A stretch of 64,000 nucleotides of DNA from Alloacidobacterium sp963823845 (GTDB taxonomy: Bacteria > Acidobacteriota > Terriglobia > Terriglobales > Acidobacteriaceae). This document shows positions 47,001 to 53,703 of the stretch, piece by piece (the stretch's first letter is position 1; the number at the start of each line of letters is the position of its first letter). Below the pieces are notes generated by a model that saw only the letters and a list, made by a program, of their open reading frames with translations, did no database searches and was not told the origin of the DNA. Location: positions 496,001-560,000 of the forward strand of contig CAWGND010000011.1 in the NCBI GenBank assembly GCA_963823845.1. The letters are read 5' to 3'. Made by a program: the position numbers and the translations under genes.

Positions 47001-47552
47001 CGAGAAGGTGCTGCCAGTTGTTCCGGGAGCCAGGAGCTGCAGTTGGTCGATCTGGCGTCCGCGTCCGTTAACCTCGTTTGGCAGAGAGGCGACGACCGTC
47101 GGTTCGATAGTACTGCCGAGTTGCGGGGCTGTCGTATTCAGCGATATCGGGCTGGCGGTAACCTCTACGGTTTCCGCAGTCGAGCCAGTCGAAAGGACAA
47201 CGTTGATCGTAGACGTAACGGTGACCTCGACGTTCACCGCATCCTGAACGTTCTTCTTAAAACCAGAGGCTTCCACGGTGAGGGAGTAAACCCCGGGGGT
47301 AAGTCCGGTGACGGCATAAGTGCCGGCGCTGCTGGTTGTGGTGTGGTTTTCGACACCTGTGCCCTGATTCTTGATGGTGACAGTGGCCCCTGCGATCACC
47401 GCGCCGGAGGAGTCTGTTACGGTGCCGGTCATACCGGCGCTAGCCTGTGCAAATAGATGACTTGGTGACACAAATGCGAGAGACAGCACAAAGACCGCGA
47501 GCGCGACATGCGCCGTAAATAGACGCTTGCCCCATTCTGTAGATGGTCGCAT
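44003..47552 (-). CDS. TonB-dependent receptor with carboxypeptidase-like N-domain, frameshifted
   Basis: Outer-membrane receptor of the acidobacterial oar-like type. Signal peptide, then a carboxypeptidase-regulatory domain (ASAGMTGTVTDSSGAVIAGA and SVTVEASGFKK-type strands), the plug (VEVTVTSTINVVLSTGSTAE), and a long beta-barrel. The frame is lost four times near the 3' end (about 44858, 44555, 44480 and 44100). Correction joins VPYPQYSYIFNNFEASGTTY, then GGWQVGWILDYEAG, then LNQIQENGDPYPGRS, and the ending TFGAVTSQGAQNGNGPSNRQ with final QVMIRLEF, stopping at 44003. The ATG at 47552 has AGGAGG. Likely substrate: a carbohydrate, given LacI-type sites upstream (inference). Confidence 0.85.
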
Positions 47553-47640
47553 CACACTTCCTCCTGAAAAAATTCATAACAACCGCTGGATCAGACCGGG
47601 CAGCGGCTTCGATGTTGACCCGGCCTATTGGCTCTTGATC

Positions 47641-47654
47641 TGGAAACGATACCA
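47641..47654. promoter_or_regulatory. LacI-type operator, site 1
   Basis: TGGAAACGATACCA, a near-palindrome with central CG that fits TGGWAWCGWTWCCA exactly. Together with site 2 it forms a 14-bp inverted repeat. It lies in the predicted 5' leader of the TonB receptor mRNA. Confidence 0.7.
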
Positions 47655-47662
47655 TCTTTGCG

Positions 47663-47676
47663 TGGTATCGTTTCCA
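47663..47676. promoter_or_regulatory. LacI-type operator, site 2
   Basis: TGGTATCGTTTCCA, the exact reverse complement of site 1, 8 bp away, and itself matching TGGWAWCGWTWCCA. It begins within about 10 bp of the predicted transcript start (near 47680). Confidence 0.7.
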
Positions 47677-47686
47677 ACAACCCGAA

Positions 47687-47716
47687 ACTATAGGGAGTCT
47701 GGCGTGGCACTGTCAA
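47687..47716 (-). promoter_or_regulatory. Promoter of TonB receptor gene
   Basis: On the minus strand TTGACA (47711-47716), an 18-bp spacer and TATAGT (47687-47692). Predicted start about 47680, giving a leader of about 128 bases that includes both operator sites 1 and 2. Confidence 0.7.
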
Positions 47717-47767
47717 GGAGAAATTTTGGAGAAGCGACTAGCCGTATACATATAGGCTACAGAAGGG

Positions 47768-47781
47768 TGGTATCGATGCCA
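47768..47781. promoter_or_regulatory. LacI-type operator, site 3 (distal)
   Basis: TGGTATCGATGCCA matches the same consensus at 13 of 14 positions, with a perfect ATCGAT core. It is about 105 bp upstream of site 2 and between the receptor promoter and the molybdopterin-subunit gene, suggesting DNA looping. Confidence 0.55.
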
Positions 47782-47849
47782 CAAATGGTTGAACAGGCAT
47801 GACTTCATTTAGCCGTCGAGGCCTCGTTTTCTCGGCAAGCAGCGCCCTT

Positions 47850-50078
47850 TTAGGCGCGTAACAGGGTCTCAATCCTGACCGGCAGTTCGCGTACGCGGAT
47901 ACCTGTGGCGTGATAGACAGCGGCGGTGATAGCTGGGGCGATTCCGGCCAGCCCAATCTCGCCGACGCCACGTGCGCCGTACTCGTTCAGGGTCAGGTCG
48001 GGATAGTTCAGGAAGGTGACATCAATCTCTGGCGCGTCGGCACAGGTGGGAACGATGTAATCCGCATAATTGCTGTTTATGGGGTTGCCGCTCCGCTGGT
48101 CGTAATGCGTCTCTTCGAAAAGCCCCATGCCTACGCCCATCACTATTGCTCCCTCGACCTGGTTCCGCGCCGGGCCCAGGTTCATGATGCCCCCTACATC
48201 GATCACTGAAACTACGCGGCTCACCCTCAGGCGGACTATGTCTGGATCCCATGTCACCTCGACGAATTGCGCGCCGTAGGAGTGCTGCGAGTACTTTTTG
48301 GCCGTTGGGTCATCGTCGGTACTAGAGGATTTTCCTTCGCCCCTAGCGCTGCGGATGTTGGCATGCTGGAGAATTTCTTCGAAAGGAATGCCGTGCTCTG
48401 CCCGCTGGTCTTTCGCGTGGAGGTGCCCCGAGGTGAATACAAGGTCTTCGGCGTTTTTACCGTGGAACGGAGATTCAGGGGTACCTGCGGCAATACCGAT
48501 CATCGATTTTATGGCCGCGGCCGCGGCGGCGGCGATTGCCGGGATTACGGAGGCCGTCACCCCCGAACCGCCGGACAGCGGTCCGGCGGGCAGTGAGCTG
48601 TCGCCGAGCACCACCTGCACCTTGTCAACTGGAATACCGGTTTTATCGCTGACGACCTGCGCGAAAATGGTATAGGTTCCGGTGCCGATGTCCTGTGTAG
48701 CACAGCTGACGCGCGCGGTGCCGTCATCGTCGAGTGAGACGTATACCTGGGCAGACATGCGGAATGCTCCCCAGGAAGCACAGGCCATGCCCCATCCCAA
48801 AACCAAGTCGCCCTGGCGCATTGAGCCTACCGCGGGATTGCGCTTCGACCATCCAAACTTCTCCGCGCCCGTGGTGAGGCATTCCTTGAGGTGGCGCGAA
48901 GAGAACGGCTTGCCGTTGCTTTCATCTTTTTCCGGCTCGTTGCAGAGGCGCAGCTCGACCGGGTCCATCTTCAGCTTGATGGCGAGTTCATCCATCGCGG
49001 ATTCGAGAGCAAAGAGACCGGGGACAGCGCCGGGGCCGCGCATGGCTGTCGGCGGCCCGATGTTGCGCTCGACCTTTGCTCCGCGAAGGAGCAGATTCAG
49101 GGTGCTGTAGATGTATGGTGTGGCTTCGCCGCAGCCTTCGCTATAGTCGCTGATCATTGACGTGTTATTGACATAGTCGTGATGCAGGGAGAGCAGCTTG
49201 CCGTCGGGACTTGCACCCACACGGATACGCTGCTGTGTGCGCGGGCGATGGCCGACGTTGGAGAACATCATCCGGCGGGAAACGACTGCCTTGACTGGTC
49301 GGTTGAGTTCGCGGGCGGCTGCGGCTGCCAGAGGGGCGTGCGTCCATGGCCACAGTTTTCCGCCAAAACCCGAGCCCAGGTACTTCATCACGATCTGAAC
49401 GTTCTCGTTGGGAACGCCGAGGAACTGTGCCATCACGGCCTGGTGGTTGAGCAGGGATTGCGTTGTTTCGTAGAGGGTGAACTTCTTCCCATCCCACACA
49501 GCGACAGATGCATGCAGCTCGATTGGATTGTGTGTTTCGGCGGGGGTGACATATGTTTCATCGATCTGCACAGATGCGGCGGCAAACGCCTTTTCGGCAT
49601 CGCCGCGGTGGCTTTCTTCCTTAAGAGTCTTCCAGCCGTCGCTCAGATCAAGTGCAACGTTTGGGGTTTCGGCGGCATATTCGACGTGAACGGCGTCGGC
49701 TGCGGCATTGGCCTGCTCCAGGGTCTCGGCGACGACGGCGGCTACATACTGTCCGCTGTAGTAGATAACCTCGTCTTCAAAAGGAGGGCGACTTTCGTCG
49801 ACGACTGCGTCCTCATCTCCGGGAATGGGCCGGTAGAGTGTTGGAACGTTGCCGTGGTACATCACGCGGAGAACTCCGGGCATCTGTTCGGCATCCGAGG
49901 CGTCGAGCTTCGTGATCTTTCCTCTGGCAATCGAGCTGCAGACCGGGACGAGGTAGACCATTTCGGGAAAATGGTAGTCCGCCGAATACATGGCGCCGCC
50001 GACGGTTTTGAGACGGCCGTCAACGCGAGGGACGGCTGTGCCGATGATGGATGGCGTTGCGGTTTCCTGTGTCGCCAT
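47850..50078 (-). CDS. Xanthine-dehydrogenase-family molybdopterin-binding subunit
   Basis: A 742-residue large subunit of a molybdenum hydroxylase (CoxL/XdhA family). Typical pieces are IIGTAVPRVDGRLKTVGGAM at the N-terminus, the molybdopterin motif GSGFGGKLWPW near 240, RTQQRIRVGASPDGKLL, GPPTAMRGPGAVPGLFALES near 350, and the catalytic Glu in RGVGEIGLAGIAPAI near residue 717. The ATG at 50078 has GGAGG upstream. The usual neighbours, the FAD-binding and 2Fe-2S subunits, are not next to it: upstream is a divergent beta-propeller gene. It may use subunits encoded elsewhere. Confidence 0.88.
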   Translation of the reverse strand: MATQETATPSIIGTAVPRVDGRLKTVGGAMYSADYHFPEMVYLVPVCSSIARGKITKLDASDAEQMPGVLRVMYHGNVPTLYRPIPGDEDAVVDESRPPFEDEVIYYSGQYVAAVVAETLEQANAAADAVHVEYAAETPNVALDLSDGWKTLKEESHRGDAEKAFAAASVQIDETYVTPAETHNPIELHASVAVWDGKKFTLYETTQSLLNHQAVMAQFLGVPNENVQIVMKYLGSGFGGKLWPWTHAPLAAAAARELNRPVKAVVSRRMMFSNVGHRPRTQQRIRVGASPDGKLLSLHHDYVNNTSMISDYSEGCGEATPYIYSTLNLLLRGAKVERNIGPPTAMRGPGAVPGLFALESAMDELAIKLKMDPVELRLCNEPEKDESNGKPFSSRHLKECLTTGAEKFGWSKRNPAVGSMRQGDLVLGWGMACASWGAFRMSAQVYVSLDDDGTARVSCATQDIGTGTYTIFAQVVSDKTGIPVDKVQVVLGDSSLPAGPLSGGSGVTASVIPAIAAAAAAAIKSMIGIAAGTPESPFHGKNAEDLVFTSGHLHAKDQRAEHGIPFEEILQHANIRSARGEGKSSSTDDDPTAKKYSQHSYGAQFVEVTWDPDIVRLRVSRVVSVIDVGGIMNLGPARNQVEGAIVMGVGMGLFEETHYDQRSGNPINSNYADYIVPTCADAPEIDVTFLNYPDLTLNEYGARGVGEIGLAGIAPAITAAVYHATGIRVRELPVRIETLLRA

Positions 50079-50253
50079 GGGCTGCCTCCCATGAAAAGCA
50101 ACGTATTTCTGTTGCCGGTGTATGGGTGATGATATCGCATGCTGCTGCAAGGTCCCGCGCGGTGCATCTTCAGACTATTTTCAGCAAATGGGAATAGTAT
50201 CTGGCTCGATGGTCACGTCCCGATCCATAAGGAAAAGCGGAAAGGAAATTTGA

Positions 50254-51291
50254 ATGCAGAAACATGCGTGGCACCGACCTATTGGTATTGTCTTTGGCGC
50301 AGCTTTGGCTTTTGTGAGCTGCTCCTCGCTGCTGGCCCAGGGGCCATATCATATCCAGGACCAATGGAAGATCGGAGGAGACGGCGGGTGGGATTATCTG
50401 GCTGTCGATCCGCACTCGGGTCTCCTTTACATCACGCGGGGCAACCATGTAATGGTCGTCGATACGACCTCTGGTAAGGCAGTGGCCGATATCACCGGGC
50501 TCAAAGGCACCCACGGTGTTGCTTTTGATACGGATAGCAAAACAGGATACATCAGCGATGGGGCGGACAACACCGTCGCCGTGTTCGACCGCGCGAGTAA
50601 CAAAATTACACAGACGATCCCGGCCGGGACCAATCCTGATGGAATTCTGTTTGAGCCGTCGACCCGGACTGTCTGGGCGTTTAACGGACGCAGCAAGAAT
50701 GCCACAGTAATTGACGCCACGTCGAAGCAAGTCATTGCCACGGTGCCGCTTTCGGGCAAGCCTGAGTTTCCTGTGGCCGACGGCAAGGGTTCCGTCTTCG
50801 TGAACGTTGAAGACAAGAACGAGATCGCGCATCTGGATGCAAAATCGCATACGCTGCTGGCCGAGTGGCCGATTGGCTGCGAGTCGCCTTCGGGGCATGC
50901 CATCGACGTTGCCAACAATCGGCTCTTTGCCGTGTGCGATGGCAAGAAAATGGCCGTGGTAGATGCGAGCACCGGCAAGGTTGTAGCATCTCCGGCGATT
51001 GGCGAAGGCCCGGATGCCGCGGCCTTCGATCCCACTACTCGCAATGCATTCAGTTCGAACGGCGGGGGGACGTTGACTGTTGTCCATCAGGATTCGCCCG
51101 ACAGTTACACAGTCCTGCAAGACCTGCCGACGCAGCGTAGCGCCCGCACCATGGCCCTTGACCCCAAAACGGGGAAAGTCTATCTGGTGGCGGCCGAGTT
51201 CGGACCCCGGCCAGCGGCAACACCTGAGAATCCGCGGCCGCGGCCTCCGGTTGTGCCGGGCAGCTTCGTAGTAATCGTTGTGAGCAAGTAG
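50254..51291 (+). CDS. Secreted YVTN-type beta-propeller protein
   Basis: A 345-residue exported protein: signal GIVFGAALAFVSCSSLLAQ, then about seven YVTN-type blades (GGWDYLAVDPHSGLLYITRG, HGVAFDTDSKTGYISDGADN, DGILFEPSTRTVWAFNGRSK, SGHAIDVANNRLFAVCDGKK, DAAAFDPTTRNAFSSNGGG, RTMALDPKTGKVYLVAAEF). The C-terminus is Pro-rich. GAAAGGAAAT precedes the ATG. It is divergent from the molybdopterin gene. It has no catalytic motif; a binding role is likely. Confidence 0.85.
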   Translation: MQKHAWHRPIGIVFGAALAFVSCSSLLAQGPYHIQDQWKIGGDGGWDYLAVDPHSGLLYITRGNHVMVVDTTSGKAVADITGLKGTHGVAFDTDSKTGYISDGADNTVAVFDRASNKITQTIPAGTNPDGILFEPSTRTVWAFNGRSKNATVIDATSKQVIATVPLSGKPEFPVADGKGSVFVNVEDKNEIAHLDAKSHTLLAEWPIGCESPSGHAIDVANNRLFAVCDGKKMAVVDASTGKVVASPAIGEGPDAAAFDPTTRNAFSSNGGGTLTVVHQDSPDSYTVLQDLPTQRSARTMALDPKTGKVYLVAAEFGPRPAATPENPRPRPPVVPGSFVVIVVSK

Positions 51292-51452
51292 CCCGGCATT
51301 TCTGGTGTGCGGTCTCCGGTCGCTTTTCAGTTGATCCTCAAAACAGCCAGCTTTGACTTAATTTGCTGCGGCTGCCCTTTCGGCAATGTATAGTTCTGCC
51401 ATTGGTTGTTTGCTGTCTCGGCTGGAGAGCACTTTATTCTGAGGATTATGGC

Positions 51453-52085
51453 TTGCAGTTCCAAAAGTTCGATGACGCTTACCTCGAGAGTCTGCGCAAG
51501 GGCGATCGCCGCACTGAGGAGCACTTTGTTCATTACTTCAGTGAGCTGATTCACCTGAAGCTTCGTTCCCGTTTGAAATCCAGAGATGCGATAGAGGACG
51601 TTCGTCAAGAAACCTTTGCCCGTATCTTCGTTCTGATGCGGGGCAAGGAAGGTGTGCGCAATGCCTCCGCGTTGGGCGCCCTGGTGAATTCTATTTGCAA
51701 CCATGTGCTGCTCGAACACTATCGCTCGCATTCGAAGAGCGAAGCGATGGAAGATGCGTCGGAGATGGACATACAGTCCGAGGATGCCGATGTTCTTGAC
51801 GTCATGGAGTCAAAAGAGACGCAAAAGACGGTCCGTCAGATCCTGGAAAAGCTGAGCGATAGAGACCGCCAACTTCTGAAAAGCATCTTTCTTGAAGAGC
51901 GCGACAAAGATGAGGTCTGCTCCGAGTTTGGTGTGGATCGGGAGTATTTGAGAGTACTTTTGCACCGCGCGAAGCTCTCATTTAAATCATTTTATGTCAA
52001 GCACATAGGGACATCCGGGCCTTCCGGGGGCGGGCGCGGCAGCTTCGGGCGATACGTTTGGCTTTTTTCTGCACTATTCTGTTGA
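51453..52085 (+). CDS. ECF-type RNA polymerase sigma factor
   Basis: About 210 residues. Region 2 (EEHFVHYFSELIHLKLRSRL, AIEDVRQETFARIFVLM) and region 4 (LSDRDRQLLKSIFLEERDKD, EVCSEFGVDREYLRVLLHRA) are clear. The TTG start at 51453 with GAGG at 51441-51444 gives a normal N-terminus; the open frame begins further up at a TTG at 51363 but the extra residues look non-coding. It is followed 13 bp later by an anti-sigma factor, so its activity is probably under that control. Promoters it recognises are unknown. Confidence 0.85.
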   Translation: MQFQKFDDAYLESLRKGDRRTEEHFVHYFSELIHLKLRSRLKSRDAIEDVRQETFARIFVLMRGKEGVRNASALGALVNSICNHVLLEHYRSHSKSEAMEDASEMDIQSEDADVLDVMESKETQKTVRQILEKLSDRDRQLLKSIFLEERDKDEVCSEFGVDREYLRVLLHRAKLSFKSFYVKHIGTSGPSGGGRGSFGRYVWLFSALFC

Positions 52086-52098
52086 GGCTCGAAAATCC

Positions 52099-52788
52099 AT
52101 GGACCACACTGAAGCTGTAAATCAGTACGCAGTAGAAAAGTATCTACTCGATGAATTGAGCCCAGAGGCACGCGACGCGTTTGAGACGCACTACTTCGGC
52201 TGCGAAGAGTGCGCCACCGATTTGCGCACGGCTGCCGTCTTTATTGCTCAATCCCGGAAGGAACTTGCTCGCCCAATTCTCGTCACGGCAAAGGAGCCAA
52301 AGAGGAAGCTCTTCAGTTTCCCGTCGCTCCTGCAGCCTGCTTTCGCTATACCTGCTATGGCGGCCATGTTGCTCGTCATTGGCTTTGAAAACATCATTAC
52401 CTTCCCCCATCTGAAACAGGAAGTCGCTGTGGCATCGGAGCCGCGGATTTTGCCGTCGGTCACACTGGTGGATGGACAAAGCCGCGGCGAGGAGATCCGA
52501 ACAGTAGTCGCTGAGGCGCATAAGTTGTTCCTGCTCTCTGTTGAATTTCCGGCGGATAGCAGCCGCTTTTCAGGATACCTATGCTCGCTATATTCTCCAT
52601 CCGGGAAGATGGTCTGGCAGTTACAGATTCCACCCTCGCAGGCGGCCGATACGGTTCCCATTCAGGTGCCTGCGGACAGCACAGATGCCGGGGAGAACAC
52701 ACTGGTGGTTCAGGGAGTACCATCAGGAGCGGAGAACGGCGCGCCTGTAGAAATTGTGCGATACCGCTTCCTCTTGCAGATTCACTAA
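52099..52788 (+). CDS. Anti-sigma factor with zinc-finger (ZAS) domain
   Basis: A 229-residue membrane protein. N-terminal ZAS motif His31-x3-Cys35-x2-Cys38 (HYFGCEEC), one transmembrane helix (about residues 78-97, AFAIPAMAAMLLVIGFENII) and a periplasmic C-terminal domain of about 125 residues (from LPSVTLVDGQSRGEEIRTVV). This is the standard layout of an anti-ECF factor that holds its sigma factor at the membrane. It is the direct neighbour of the sigma gene. The outer domain is of unknown fold and may be the sensor. Confidence 0.85.
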   Translation: MDHTEAVNQYAVEKYLLDELSPEARDAFETHYFGCEECATDLRTAAVFIAQSRKELARPILVTAKEPKRKLFSFPSLLQPAFAIPAMAAMLLVIGFENIITFPHLKQEVAVASEPRILPSVTLVDGQSRGEEIRTVVAEAHKLFLLSVEFPADSSRFSGYLCSLYSPSGKMVWQLQIPPSQAADTVPIQVPADSTDAGENTLVVQGVPSGAENGAPVEIVRYRFLLQIH

Positions 52789-52845
52789 TTGTTTTCTTGC
52801 AGGTTTCACTCATCATCAACCAGATATTACCCAGGAGGAGAGATC

Positions 52846-53703
52846 ATGGCTGGAAATCCGACAGGACAACCGATCCAGCGTGCGTTTCTTTATCATGCCG
52901 ATGCTAATCCAGTCGGCGGCACTATCAACGGGAACAATATCCCCTCGTATGCATCTGTTTCTCTTCCGCTCGCGGGCGGAGAACTCAAGAGACGCCGCAC
53001 TGCACCCAAGGAGATTATGGATGACCTCGTAAGCTATACGAGCGTCAGCACGCACGTAATCGGCAGAACTCAAGGCGATGCGTGGACCACACTTGTCACC
53101 GCGACAATCAAGGACTTAAGCATTCTGAAAGTGGTGACCGCCAAGACGGTTGTGGCGCAGTTGGAGGTCTCTCATCCACAGAATGGCGGCGAGCCGATTA
53201 TCTCTGTATTCGGATCGCAATTTGAAGGACTGAAGATCAGCGGTGTCGAGATTAAGCCAGATATTCGGTACGATCTTTTTTCTGAACACGATGGTTCATC
53301 ACAAAAGCCGGCACAGAAGTATCCAACGAAGTCCTGGCTGGAACAGGCCAAGTTTCTTGAGAAAGTCAAGTCGCAAAGGGATAATCACGAAAAGACGTAC
53401 GCCGGACTTTCCAGTTCGGTCCAGCAGCACTTTTACAAGTTTGCCCCTGCCCCGGTGCAGAATAATGATAAGTATCTCGTATGTTCGCTTATCGACGAAT
53501 TGCCCGTGCCACAAAAGCTTGGGGTTACCCTCTGTGGCAATGGCATCTATATACCGGGTTACGGCAAGTTCTTTTTCGGCGAGCTCATCGTCCAGCACAA
53601 GACTTTCACCGTGTCGATGGTCCGAGCGGAGTTAGGATCTGCGAATGTCGGCCCCGTTTCGGCTGCTTCAGTAAGATCCAATGGCGTTCCCAGTGGTCCA
53701 TAG
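52846..53703 (+). CDS. Hypothetical protein of the sigma/CHAT block
   Basis: A 285-residue protein with no obvious signal peptide. A Gly/Asn-rich N-terminus, MAGNPTGQPIQRAFLYHADA, is followed by beta-rich segments (YASVSLPLAGGELKRRR, TTLVTATIKDLSILKVVTAK, TVVAQLEVSHPQNGGEPIIS, GSQFEGLKISGVEIKPDI). It then has a charged middle (residues 160-210) and a last beta part (GVTLCGNGIYIPGYGKFFFG). The pattern resembles loosely the choice-of-anchor type beta proteins, not enough to name it. AGGAGGAG precedes the ATG. Placed between the anti-sigma and CHAT genes, it may be a target or partner of the CHAT protein. Confidence 0.75.
   Translation: MAGNPTGQPIQRAFLYHADANPVGGTINGNNIPSYASVSLPLAGGELKRRRTAPKEIMDDLVSYTSVSTHVIGRTQGDAWTTLVTATIKDLSILKVVTAKTVVAQLEVSHPQNGGEPIISVFGSQFEGLKISGVEIKPDIRYDLFSEHDGSSQKPAQKYPTKSWLEQAKFLEKVKSQRDNHEKTYAGLSSSVQQHFYKFAPAPVQNNDKYLVCSLIDELPVPQKLGVTLCGNGIYIPGYGKFFFGELIVQHKTFTVSMVRAELGSANVGPVSAASVRSNGVPSGP

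Noticed and set aside
47641..47676. A rho-independent terminator (14-bp inverted repeat)
   Set aside because: It has no T-run in either direction and each arm is itself a LacI-type palindrome; it lies just after a strong promoter, so operators are the better reading.
49179..50129. A 316-codon plus-strand open frame
   Set aside because: Antisense to the molybdopterin-subunit gene, Cys/Gly/Val-rich shadow composition, no start signal.
50170..51120. A 316-codon minus-strand open frame
   Set aside because: Antisense to the beta-propeller gene, which has repeats and a signal peptide.
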